From positions 124,001-188,000 of the forward strand of contig JAEUHC010000002.1 of the NCBI GenBank assembly GCA_016794785.1: a stretch of DNA of 64,000 bases. Direction: 5' to 3'. Shown one piece after another: positions 46,556 through 55,114 of this stretch. Position 1 is the stretch's first letter. Every line of letters starts with the position of its first letter. Under the pieces are notes generated by a model. The model ran no database searches, had not been told where the DNA came from, and worked only from the letters and a program-made list of their open reading frames with translations. A program made the position numbers and the translations under genes. This stretch comes from Opitutaceae bacterium. GTDB taxonomy: Bacteria > Verrucomicrobiota > Verrucomicrobiia > Opitutales > Opitutaceae.

Positions 46556-48043
46556 TCAATCGCGGCTGAAGCCCTGGGTGCGGTGGCGGCGGAGCGTTTC
46601 GGCGAGGCGCTGAGCGATCTCGGGATGAGCGGCGGAGACATCCGTCGTCTCGCCGGGATCCTCGGCGAGGTTGACGAGGCGCGCGCGGAATTGGTCGGCC
46701 TTCGGGCCGGCGGGGGCGGGGGCTTTCTTGCCCTTTGGCGCGAGCGGGACGCCTTCGATCCACTTCCACGGGCCGCTGCGAATCGCGTAGACGCCGCTGG
46801 CGCTTTGCAAAATGAGGTCGCGGCGGAGGGGTTGCGTGGAGGGCTGGCCGAGCAATGCGGGCAGGACGTTGACGCTGTCGGGCGCGGTGGTGGCGCGATC
46901 GAGGTTCGTCTCGCCGGCGATGGCGGCGATGGTCGCAAAAATATCCACGACGCCGATCATCTCGTGACTCGTGGTGCTGGCGGGAATACGGCCGGGCCAG
47001 CGCGCAAGGAACGGCACCTTGAAGCCGCCCTCCCAGATGTCGTGTTTGCCGCCGCGCAGGGCGCCGTTGATTTTGAGCCCGGCGTCCATTGCGATTTTGT
47101 TCGCGCCAGTCTTGCTGCCGGGGTTGACGACGCCGCCGTTGTCGCTGGTGAAAATGACGAGCGTATGGGCGAGGGCGTTCTGTTTTTCGAGCGCGGCGAG
47201 GATGCGGCCCACGCTGCGGTCGAGGTCGTGGATGAAATCGCCATACGGTCCGGCCTTGCTCGTGCCGGCCGACTCAGCGGAGGGCGTGACAAGTTCGTGA
47301 ACGGCGACCGGGGCGAAATAGAGAAAGAACGGTGCGGGCTGGCCGGCCTGTTTTTCGAGCCAGCCGACGGCGCGCTCGGTGAGGTCGCCCATCGTCTTCG
47401 GATCGTCGCGCTCGGGCGCATCGAGGCCGAGTTTGCCGGGCGCAGGCGTGAGTGTCCGGGAACGAAGGCCGTAGACGCGGTGGTTCTCGACGAAGACGCG
47501 GGTGATGTCGTTGTGGTTTTGTGGCACGGCGAACTGGTAGTCGAAGCCGAGTTCCAGCGGGCCCGGCTTCAGATCCTTCGTGTAATCGACGCGTGGCTCC
47601 GTGCCGTAGCCGAGATGCCACTTGCCGACGAAGCCGGTGGCGTAGCCGTGCTTCTTCAACAGCGAGGCGAGCGTCGGTCGCGTGGTCTCAATGAGGAGCG
47701 GGTCGAGCGTGTTGGCGACACCGCCGTGGTTCAGCGACGTGCGCCAGCAATACCGGCCGGTCACGAGCGCATAGCGCGTCGGTGTGCAGACGGAGGAGGG
47801 CGTGTAGGCATTCGTGAAGCGCCGGCCCTCGCGCGCGAGGCGGTCGAGGTGCGGTGTGTGGACGAGCGCCGGATCGGCGCCATAGGCTCCGACGCTGCCA
47901 TAACCGAAATCGTCGGCTAGGATGACGACGATGTTGGGCGCTCTTTGCGAAGTCGCGGCATGGACGGTCACGACGGCCTGGGCGACGAGCAGGGTAATCA
48001 GGAGAGTGGAGCGCAGCCGACGGGGACAGAACAACAGATTCAT
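46556..48043 (-). CDS. Exported type I sulfatase (arylsulfatase-like)
   Basis: The protein has 495 residues from ATG 48043, with a signal peptide ending near HAATS. LADDFGYGSVGAYG, C86-T-P-T-R in YTPSSVCTPTRYALVTGRY, GKWHLGYGTEP and FTSDNGG are the family motifs. It is the first sulfatase after the TonB receptor (104 bp), and 28 bp precede the next one. The cluster probably forms one transcript starting at the receptor. Confidence 0.94.
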   Translation of the reverse strand: MNLLFCPRRLRSTLLITLLVAQAVVTVHAATSQRAPNIVVILADDFGYGSVGAYGADPALVHTPHLDRLAREGRRFTNAYTPSSVCTPTRYALVTGRYCWRTSLNHGGVANTLDPLLIETTRPTLASLLKKHGYATGFVGKWHLGYGTEPRVDYTKDLKPGPLELGFDYQFAVPQNHNDITRVFVENHRVYGLRSRTLTPAPGKLGLDAPERDDPKTMGDLTERAVGWLEKQAGQPAPFFLYFAPVAVHELVTPSAESAGTSKAGPYGDFIHDLDRSVGRILAALEKQNALAHTLVIFTSDNGGVVNPGSKTGANKIAMDAGLKINGALRGGKHDIWEGGFKVPFLARWPGRIPASTTSHEMIGVVDIFATIAAIAGETNLDRATTAPDSVNVLPALLGQPSTQPLRRDLILQSASGVYAIRSGPWKWIEGVPLAPKGKKAPAPAGPKADQFRARLVNLAEDPGETTDVSAAHPEIAQRLAETLRRHRTQGFSRD

Positions 48044-48147
48044 GGGATGGAGGAGGCGTTGCGTGGTGTGCCAGTGGGGAACCGTGTGCTGCGGCGTTGG
48101 CCGGCGATGAAAAGGCCGCGAACAGACCAAAGCTGGCGTTGACTGGC

Positions 48148-51100
48148 TCAGAACCTCAGCCCCGCGGTGAGCTCGTAGGTCCGGGGCGCTTGGTAGATTC
48201 GCTGGAGGATGTGCGCCTGGCCGCTTCCGTTGTCGACGGCGCTGGCCGGGTAAGCCTCGTCGTCGTCCAGCAGATTCCTCACCCGAAGCGACACCGTCCA
48301 ATTCAGGTTTCGATCCAGCAGTCTCTGGCGCCACGCGTAGCTTACGAACGCATCCGTGACCAAGGAGTCTTTGCCGCTGAACGCGTTCGCGACATCAAAG
48401 GTCCCGCCTCTTTCCGGATAGCCGATGACGGGAGCTTCCCGCCAGCGCGCGCTGCCGCCGACGCGCGTGCCTTTCAACGGGCCTTGGTCGAAGGCGTAGC
48501 TCCCGACTATATTCACCAACCAATTGGTGCCGCGCAGCCGGGCCCCGCCGACTTGGGCCTCGTGATAGTTCAACCGGCGCTCGATGCCAGTGATGTAGTC
48601 GCCGATGGTCCGCGTGGCATTGAACGTGGGGTTGGCGATGAGCGACCGGATCGCGGTGTCGTCTCGGACGGGCTTGACGTATTGCTCATACCAGGGGCGG
48701 GTGAACTTGTAGGTGTCGTTCAGCTTCGAGTCGTTGTAGGAGATGTTGAGCAGGACGCGGATTTGTTTCGTGGGATTGAGCGTCGCCTCGATTTCATAGC
48801 CCTCCGTCAAATCCGACTCGACGTCCGTCCAAAGACCGTTGCCCGGGTAATCGGCGAAGCGTCGCGCCCCGGCGACCCTGCTGCCAAATCCGTTAAGCAC
48901 CATGCCCTCGAGGAATCTTTCGACATAACCGTTCTGCCGCGCCATTTCGATGCCGATGGCGCCATCCCGGAGCGGGTTTGAGATCCGGTTCGTAAGCTCG
49001 TTGCTGAAATAGTTGAGCTTTAGAATCACGCGGTCGTCGAAGAAGAAGCCCCGCAACCCGAGATCGTAGCCCATGCCCTCCTGGTTTGGCAGGGTCCGGT
49101 TGTAGACGTCGTAGTTGGTGCCGCCGGCGCCGACGGTGTTGGTGGCCGTGTTGGCGAAGACATCGAGCCACTTCGTGACCTTAATCACGGCTCCGTAGTT
49201 GGTGTTGGTGACCGATGACTTAGTCGCCGGGGCAAACGCACCCTGTCCCTTGCCCAGGAAAAGCCGGGTGACGGGATCCTGCGCGAAAACAAAATTCCTG
49301 GAGCTGAGATCGTCGCGCCGGATGCCGCCCGTGAGAATCAACCGGCGGGAGAATAATTCCCACTGGCCGATCGCCGCGTAGGACTTGGTGGTTTCGGGCG
49401 AGTAGACCGGATTCAGGCGATGCAGGAAGGCCGACGTGACAGTGGGGAAGACACTGCCCGGAACCGCCGGATTGCCTGGCTGATTGATTGCAGCCTGGCT
49501 CGGGACGAAGGCCGGAAACGTCACCGGCTGGCCCGGCGTGAGATAGTAGCGCCGGCGAATCTGATTTTGCGTGTCCGCCAGAACCCCCGAAGCCAGCACC
49601 GAGGTCGTCGTCATTTCCTCAGGCTGCTGAAAGTAGCTGTCGACGTGCCGGTAGTAGTGAAAAGCCACTGCCGTGAACTTGCCGAAATCAAAACCCTTGA
49701 GGGGCTCGATCCGACTCAGGTCGAACTGCCGGGTGAGGGTCGCACGATACTGCTTCATCGTCGTGGTGCGGTTCTGTAGCGTGCTGTTGGACTCGAGATA
49801 AGGAGTCCCGAAATAGGGGTTGAGTGGCTTGGTGGGATCGGGGTTGTTGGCCGCCAGCTGGGTCGGCAGATAGTAATTGTTGTCGATGAAGATCTCATAG
49901 TCTCCCCGCGAGATCGGCTGCCAGTCTTCGTTCTTCGATTTCTCGTAGGCTCCCGCCAGCTCGAAGAATGTCTTGGCCAAAACCTGCTGCTGCCACGACG
50001 CCGAAAATTTGTCGTAAGTCGTGTCGAAATAGTCCGACGGTCCGGAGACGATGGTGTCCAGCGGGAACTCCACGCCCGGCACGCGGGTGGCGCTCGAGAT
50101 GCTGGTCTGGTTTTGGGTCAGGCCGTTCACGAAAGCTTCCGAACCCCGGGACTTGAAATTCCAGTTCTGCACTCCCAGTTGCGGGGCGTTCATCACGTAA
50201 ACGAGATAGTTCGTGGTCGAAAACCCCTGGGAAACGCCCGGGATAATGTTCCGGGCGGCATTGCGGGCCGCGGTGCTGCCGGATGCGACCAGGGCCCGGT
50301 CGATCGTATTCGCCTTCTGGAGCGGGGTCCGGGGATCGTTCAGCCACGCGGACACGCTGTCATAGGCGAGGTAGGGCCGGGGATTCAGCTCGTCGATCCG
50401 GCCGGTCTCCGCGTTGAGGTTGATCGTCGCGCCCTTGAAGGGCTGCAGCGTCAGGTTCAGATACGCCGAGTTGCGCCGCATGTATTGAAACTCACGCGGG
50501 GTGCGTTGATCGGTGGCCAAGGCGGCGAAGCGCAGCGCCACTTTGTTGGGAATGACAATCCGGTTGATATCCACGCTGGCGCGTTTGGAGCCCTCCGAGT
50601 CGAAGCGGACCTCTAGCCCGTAGCTGTCGGCGTTGAATCGCCCCGCCTTGTTGGTGGCGTCGAGCCCTCCGCCGACCGAGCCCAGGCCGAAGAGAAGTGA
50701 GTTGGGTCCGCGGGATTGGGTCACCGTCTCGGTGTTGAAATTGTCCACCTTGATGCGACTGGTGAAAAAATTGTTGGTCAGCGAGGTGGAGCGAAAGCCG
50801 CGCACCGTGAAAGGCGTGCCGGTGCGCGATGTTACGGATTCCGTGTCGGAGGTATCGCCTTTGAATGACTGGGTGCTGGGCAAAAACTCTAGGGCCTCCT
50901 CGTAATTCACCGCGCCGATGTCGCGCATGAACTCCTCGGTGAGAATGGTGATCGGGTTGGCCAGATCGCGCACCTGGGATTTTAGCTGCGTGCCCGACAG
51001 CGTCTCCGAGGCATAGTAGCCTTTGTTGGCCTCGGTGCTGACAATGAAGGGATTCAGCACGACAGTCTTGTCCTCCGCCGCGAACGTCCGCTGGGACATG

Positions 51101-51162
51101 GACGGCAAGCCTAGTCCAAGGAGGAGACAAATACCCGGAAGGATTTTGCAGGGGGGGATCAT
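48148..51162 (-). CDS. TonB-dependent outer-membrane receptor
   Basis: The protein has 1004 residues. A signal peptide (KILPGICLLLGLGLPSMS) is followed by VLNPFIVSTEANKGYYASETLSGTQLKSQVRDLANPITILTEEFMRDIGAVNYEEAL, the TonB box and plug form typical of Opitutaceae receptors. The barrel ends with PRTYELTAGLRF (terminal Phe). It is likely the glycan importer for the sulfatase cluster. No SusD-like partner is present. The leader includes a hairpin at 51297-51316. Confidence 0.94.
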   Translation of the reverse strand: MIPPCKILPGICLLLGLGLPSMSQRTFAAEDKTVVLNPFIVSTEANKGYYASETLSGTQLKSQVRDLANPITILTEEFMRDIGAVNYEEALEFLPSTQSFKGDTSDTESVTSRTGTPFTVRGFRSTSLTNNFFTSRIKVDNFNTETVTQSRGPNSLLFGLGSVGGGLDATNKAGRFNADSYGLEVRFDSEGSKRASVDINRIVIPNKVALRFAALATDQRTPREFQYMRRNSAYLNLTLQPFKGATINLNAETGRIDELNPRPYLAYDSVSAWLNDPRTPLQKANTIDRALVASGSTAARNAARNIIPGVSQGFSTTNYLVYVMNAPQLGVQNWNFKSRGSEAFVNGLTQNQTSISSATRVPGVEFPLDTIVSGPSDYFDTTYDKFSASWQQQVLAKTFFELAGAYEKSKNEDWQPISRGDYEIFIDNNYYLPTQLAANNPDPTKPLNPYFGTPYLESNSTLQNRTTTMKQYRATLTRQFDLSRIEPLKGFDFGKFTAVAFHYYRHVDSYFQQPEEMTTTSVLASGVLADTQNQIRRRYYLTPGQPVTFPAFVPSQAAINQPGNPAVPGSVFPTVTSAFLHRLNPVYSPETTKSYAAIGQWELFSRRLILTGGIRRDDLSSRNFVFAQDPVTRLFLGKGQGAFAPATKSSVTNTNYGAVIKVTKWLDVFANTATNTVGAGGTNYDVYNRTLPNQEGMGYDLGLRGFFFDDRVILKLNYFSNELTNRISNPLRDGAIGIEMARQNGYVERFLEGMVLNGFGSRVAGARRFADYPGNGLWTDVESDLTEGYEIEATLNPTKQIRVLLNISYNDSKLNDTYKFTRPWYEQYVKPVRDDTAIRSLIANPTFNATRTIGDYITGIERRLNYHEAQVGGARLRGTNWLVNIVGSYAFDQGPLKGTRVGGSARWREAPVIGYPERGGTFDVANAFSGKDSLVTDAFVSYAWRQRLLDRNLNWTVSLRVRNLLDDDEAYPASAVDNGSGQAHILQRIYQAPRTYELTAGLRF

Positions 51163-51296
51163 GGTTGGGGCGCGGTATGAACGTGGCGGGGTGAGAGGGG
51201 GCGGGGGGAGCGCTGAAACCGGGAACAGGGGATGGTTTCGCGGGGCTGATTCTCCGGGGATTGCGAGGCATCATCGCATATTTCCCATGCTGCGGA

Positions 51297-51316
51297 CATC
51301 CCCTCTTCGGGGGATG
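51297..51316 (-). promoter_or_regulatory. Hairpin in the leader of the TonB receptor
   Basis: CATCCCC-TCTTCG-GGGGATG is a perfect 7-bp stem with a 6-nt loop, 135 bp upstream of the receptor start in the divergent intergenic region. It may be an operator or leader structure. Confidence 0.4.
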
Positions 51317-51397
51317 GGAAGTTGCCGGGCAGGTCGCTATGATCGGTGAGATGTTCTCCGTTCGTGTGGCAATAATGCGCTCGGATCGCCAGCGCAG

Positions 51398-52084
51398 ATG
51401 ACAACGATGGTGGCCGTGCCTGCAATTATAAATTCCCGCCTTCGGCTGGTCGTGTTAGGCGCCATCGTTTGGGGAGTGGGTTGGCGTGGTGCAGCGGCGG
51501 AAGGGGGAAACTATTCGGCTCGGCCGGCTCTCAAGGAAATCGTGCTCGGTGGTCGATCCCTGGCTCCGCAGCTCGATCAAGCGGGTGAGATCGGCGGTGA
51601 AAGATCCTATCAAGCGCTCTCGTTGTGGCCGCGAGACCTTCCTTTGGAAATCCAGGTCGGCGGCGAAGCGGGCGCGAAGTCGCCGGTGGTGCGATTGCGT
51701 TCCCGGCTCGAGGGTTGGCAGCACGAGTGGCAGGATCACGAGAGCCAGATGTGGCTCGTGCTGCGATTTCTTGATCGGGATAATCGTGCGGTGAGCAGCG
51801 CGGCGTTCAACCGCGTGGGCGAGAGCCCGGGCTGGGGAGGCTTGCCGCAGAATTCCCGCTGGCACCGCCGGGTGGACGAGGCCGTCGTGCCGGAGCGTGC
51901 CAGCAGAGTGCAGGTTCTCCTTGTCTCCGGGGGCACGCCGCGCACGACCGGATTTTGGGCGGTGCGCCGCCTGCGTCTCACCGCCCTGCCGCCAGGGCGC
52001 GACAGCGTTGGTGGCGGCACTGAAGAACACGGTGAACCGCAGGGTGCGGAATGGACGCTGGCGGTGGAAAAGCAGACTTATTGA
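51398..52084 (+). CDS. Exported sensory-type domain protein, probably a truncated sensor
   Basis: The protein has 228 residues. A hydrophobic N-terminal segment (LRLVVLGAIVWGVGW) is followed by a beta-rich region (PVVRLRSRLEGWQHEWQDHESQMWLVLRFLDRDNRAV, ASRVQVLLVSGGTPRTTGFWAVRRLRL) that resembles the extracytoplasmic sensory domain of Opitutaceae hybrid sensors, which I know only by general likeness. No transmitter, membrane anchor after the domain, or HTH follows; the gene stops at 52084. It is probably a remnant, or a soluble orphan sensor domain. It is divergent from the TonB receptor. Confidence 0.5.
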   Translation: MTTMVAVPAIINSRLRLVVLGAIVWGVGWRGAAAEGGNYSARPALKEIVLGGRSLAPQLDQAGEIGGERSYQALSLWPRDLPLEIQVGGEAGAKSPVVRLRSRLEGWQHEWQDHESQMWLVLRFLDRDNRAVSSAAFNRVGESPGWGGLPQNSRWHRRVDEAVVPERASRVQVLLVSGGTPRTTGFWAVRRLRLTALPPGRDSVGGGTEEHGEPQGAEWTLAVEKQTY

Positions 52085-52169
52085 TATGAAAGGAGAAAGT
52101 GTTGGGGCAGGGCGATGGCAACTCCGCGATCCGTTCCAAATGGGACTCCCACATCGAGTGATCATTCTA

Positions 52170-52964
52170 TCAAGTGGATTTTCCCTTCGCCTGCCGCTGC
52201 CGCGTGCGCCATTCTCTGGGAGTGCAATCATAGGCCCGGCGAAAGTGCTGGCCGAAACGCGATGCGTCCCGATACCCGACGCGGAGAGCAACGCGTGCCA
52301 CGGGGAGCTGAGTTGAACCCAGGAGATCGGCGGCTTTTTCAAGACGGAGCCGGCGCACGTAATTTTGAAAGCTGACGCCGTAGCGCTGTCGAAACAGGCG
52401 CGAGAGATTTCCCGCACTCGTGTAGGAGACGTTTTGAGCGACGAAGGTCAGACGTATCGGACGCTGCAGCCGGAAGGCGATGTGTGAGACTGCCCGCTGC
52501 AGCGGATCGTCACCGCGCCCGATTGAAGCGCGCTGTTGTTCAGCGAGTCGGAACCAAACGGCTTCAACGTGGCTCCGCGCCGCGTCCTCTGCGGCGGCCG
52601 GATCGCCATTCGCAATCGTTTCCACTAGGTGCGCGTGTTCTTCAATCAGGACCCTTGAATCGGGGAAACACTCCTCAAATCCTTTTTGGTGAAATCCCTG
52701 GAGGCCGTTCCAAACGACCTCCCACACCTCGCGCAGTAGCGGGACATCGGCCGCCGCGACGACCGTGGAGTGCAACTGGGCATCGGCCTCGCGAAATTCC
52801 GCATAGCTGCGTTTACGCACGCCCGCATTGAGCCGTTTTAGGACGGCACGGAGATGTCCGATCCGTCGTGTTTCCAGCGTCGCGTGAGAGGCGGCGTGGC
52901 GCGCCGCGAAACCTTCCAGTAGGGCACGCAGCTCGGAAAGGCTGTGGAGTTCGGTGTCGGTCAT
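52170..52964 (-). CDS. FCD-AraC chimeric transcriptional regulator
   Basis: The protein has 264 residues from ATG 52964 (an ATG at 52991 adds nine). Residues about 5-150 match the FCD ligand domain of FadR-type GntR regulators: ELRALLEGFAARHAASHA, FREADAQLHSTVVAAADVP and EEHAHLVETIANGDPAAAEDAARSHVE, including the Asp/His metal ligands. The usual winged HTH in front is missing. Instead residues about 165-260 form an AraC HTH (SHIAFRLQRPIRLTFVAQNVSYTSAGNLSRLFRQRYGVSFQNYVRRLRL, RVGYRDASRFGQHFRRAYDCTPREW). It is divergent from the lyase gene, which it probably regulates. Confidence 0.85.
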   Translation of the reverse strand: MTDTELHSLSELRALLEGFAARHAASHATLETRRIGHLRAVLKRLNAGVRKRSYAEFREADAQLHSTVVAAADVPLLREVWEVVWNGLQGFHQKGFEECFPDSRVLIEEHAHLVETIANGDPAAAEDAARSHVEAVWFRLAEQQRASIGRGDDPLQRAVSHIAFRLQRPIRLTFVAQNVSYTSAGNLSRLFRQRYGVSFQNYVRRLRLEKAADLLGSTQLPVARVALRVGYRDASRFGQHFRRAYDCTPREWRTRQRQAKGKST

Positions 52965-52977
52965 AATCGTTATTATG
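52962..52977. promoter_or_regulatory. AT-rich palindrome at the regulator's start
   Basis: CATAAT-CGTT-ATTATG has perfect 6-bp arms and overlaps the ATG of the FCD-AraC gene. In this GC-rich region it stands out and could be an autoregulatory operator. The lyase start is about 150 bp away. Confidence 0.45.
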
Positions 52978-53127
52978 TGAAATCGAACCAAGCGCTATGC
53001 CGGTGTCGGCATTTCTACAAGTGTGCATGCAGTGCGCTTGCTTCGATAAAGTGAGATGAGCATCAGTGCGACGGTCCCGGCAGACTATGCCGAATCAGTC
53101 ATCGTAAATCCCTCCCGTTTCTCTCTC

Positions 53128-54057
53128 ATGAAAAAATTCCGTGGTCTTTATCCTCCACTCATCACGCCTTTCCTTCCTAACGGCGATATCGACGAAAACG
53201 GTCTCCGCGAACATGTCGATTTTGTCATCGCCAACGGGGCGGACGGCTTTTGCGGGGGCAGCAGCACGGGCGAATTCATGAATCTCACGCGCGCCGAATG
53301 GGAGCGCGTGCTCGGCATCTGCGCCGAACAGAACCGCGGCCGCGTGCCGATGCTCGCCGGCACGGCCGATCTTTCCACCCCAGGCACGATCGAGAAGGCG
53401 AAGTTCGCCGAGAGTCTTGGCTACGACGGCCATCTCATCATCCCACCCTGGTATCAGGTCCACACCATGCGCGAAATCGAGGCGCACTACCGGGCGGTGC
53501 GCAGCGCCACGACCAAGCCGATCATGATCTACAACAATCCGCCCGTCGTGGGAGTGCGCCTCGCGCTCGACACGCTGGTGCGGCTCGCGCAGGACGATGT
53601 GATCCAATATATCAAGGACGCCGACTCGGATCCCTACACGATCACGCGCCTCCGCATGCGGCTCGGCGCGAAGCTCGGTCTTTTCTACGGGCACGACAAC
53701 AACGCCCTCGGCGCTTTTGCTTTCGGCGCCACCGGATGGGTGTCCGGTTCCGGCAATTTCGATCCCGCCCGCTGGTCGAAGATCGTCCATCTTTGCATCG
53801 ACGACGGCAACTTTGTCGCCGCCCGGCAACTGTGGGACGAGATCATGCCCTTCGTCGATCTCGTCACGGTCGGCCGGCACGGCGAGCGCGCCGATTGGAT
53901 TGCCGTAATCAAGCGCGGCCTTGCCCTCCGCGGCCGTCCCGTCGGCTCCGTGCGCCGGCCCATGCTGCCGTTGACCGACGAGGTCGACGCGCTGGTGCGG
54001 GAGGTTGTCGGGAAAATGACGTTTGCCGTGGGCACCGCGTCTACCCGAGCGGCGTGA
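53128..54057 (+). CDS. DHDPS/N-acetylneuraminate lyase family aldolase
   Basis: The protein has 309 residues from Met 53128 (MKKFRGLYPPLITPFLPNGD); an ATG at 53056 would add 24 unusual residues. Family features are GGSSTGEFMNLT (the GTTGE-type loop), Tyr135 in MIYNNPP and the Schiff-base Lys163 in QYIKDADSD. It cleaves or forms pyruvate-derived C-C bonds in alpha-keto sugar acids. The exact substrate is not determined; the context (transporter, sialidase-fold protein, TonB receptor) suggests a sialic-acid-like or keto-deoxy sugar acid. It is followed 7 bp later by a transporter. Confidence 0.88.
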   Translation: MKKFRGLYPPLITPFLPNGDIDENGLREHVDFVIANGADGFCGGSSTGEFMNLTRAEWERVLGICAEQNRGRVPMLAGTADLSTPGTIEKAKFAESLGYDGHLIIPPWYQVHTMREIEAHYRAVRSATTKPIMIYNNPPVVGVRLALDTLVRLAQDDVIQYIKDADSDPYTITRLRMRLGAKLGLFYGHDNNALGAFAFGATGWVSGSGNFDPARWSKIVHLCIDDGNFVAARQLWDEIMPFVDLVTVGRHGERADWIAVIKRGLALRGRPVGSVRRPMLPLTDEVDALVREVVGKMTFAVGTASTRAA

Positions 54058-54064
54058 TACCCGG

Positions 54065-55114
54065 ATGACACTCGAGGCCTTCAGTCTGTGCTTGGCCGCG
54101 GTGTTCTCCGCTTTGGCGGCGAGCGCCCGGTGGGTCCGCGGACTGAAGGGATTGGGTTTCACCTTCGCGGTGCTCGCGACCGGGTGCGTGGCGGTGGCGC
54201 AACCGGCATGGTTTGTCACGTGGGGCGGGTTCGACCTGAAGCGCACGATCGCGCCGCTGGTGCAGGTGATCCTGCTCGGCATGGGGTTGACGCTGACGGT
54301 GGGGGATTTTCGCCGCGTGCTCACGATGCCGAAAGCGATTTTCATCGGGATCGCGCTCCAGTTCGCGGTCATGCCGCTCGCAGGGCTGCTGTTCGCGTGG
54401 CTGTTCGGTCTGACGGGGGCGGTCGCGACCGGGTTGATCCTGATCGGTTCCGTGCCTGGCGGCATGGCTTCGAATGTCGTCACCCTGCTGGCCCGCGGCA
54501 ACGTGCCGCTCTCGGTGACGATGACGGCGTGCTCGACGCTCCTCTCGCCGCTGCTGACGCCGCTCGCGATGAAGCTCCTCGCCGGCACGTATGTCGCAAT
54601 CGATGCGTGGGCGATGATGCAGTCGATCCTCACGATGGTGATTGCTCCGTTGCTCGCTGGGCTGGCGATCCAACATTTTCTGCCCGCAGCCGCGGCGCGC
54701 CTCGCGCGGGTGCTGCCGGTCGTGGCGATGGCGGGAATCTGCGCGATCATCGGCATCACGATCGCGTCGTCGCGGGATCAGTTGTTGACCGTGGGGCTCG
54801 CGCTCTTCGGGGCCGCGGCGTGTCACAATGCGCTGGGCTATGTGCTCGGTTACGGCCTCGCGCGCCGCGCGGGACTGGACCGCACGGATGCCCGCACGGT
54901 GGCGATTGAAGTCGGCATGCAGAACGGCGGCATGGCGACCGGCCTCGCGTTCGGCGTGCTCAAGAGCCCCGCCGCCGCTCTCGGGGCCGCCGTCTTCGGA
55001 CCGTGGAGTGCCATCACGGCCTCGGTCTTGGCGTCGTGGTGGGCCCGCACGCCGCCTGTGCCCGACGAGTCCCGCGTCGAGTTGTCTGCTACCCTTCTTT
55101 CCAACCCCAAATGA
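54065..55114 (+). CDS. Bile acid:sodium symporter (BASS) family transporter
   Basis: The protein has 349 residues with about ten hydrophobic helices. The family signature is GMGLTLTVGDFRRVLTMPKAIFIGIALQFAVMPLAG, GLILIGSVPGGMASNVVTLLARGNVPLS and VAIEVGMQNGGMATGLAF. Members import organic acids with sodium. Here it is in one operon with the lyase (7 bp upstream) and the sialidase-fold gene (4-base ATGA overlap), so uptake of an acidic product released by those enzymes is the likely job. Confidence 0.88.
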   Translation: MTLEAFSLCLAAVFSALAASARWVRGLKGLGFTFAVLATGCVAVAQPAWFVTWGGFDLKRTIAPLVQVILLGMGLTLTVGDFRRVLTMPKAIFIGIALQFAVMPLAGLLFAWLFGLTGAVATGLILIGSVPGGMASNVVTLLARGNVPLSVTMTACSTLLSPLLTPLAMKLLAGTYVAIDAWAMMQSILTMVIAPLLAGLAIQHFLPAAAARLARVLPVVAMAGICAIIGITIASSRDQLLTVGLALFGAAACHNALGYVLGYGLARRAGLDRTDARTVAIEVGMQNGGMATGLAFGVLKSPAAALGAAVFGPWSAITASVLASWWARTPPVPDESRVELSATLLSNPK

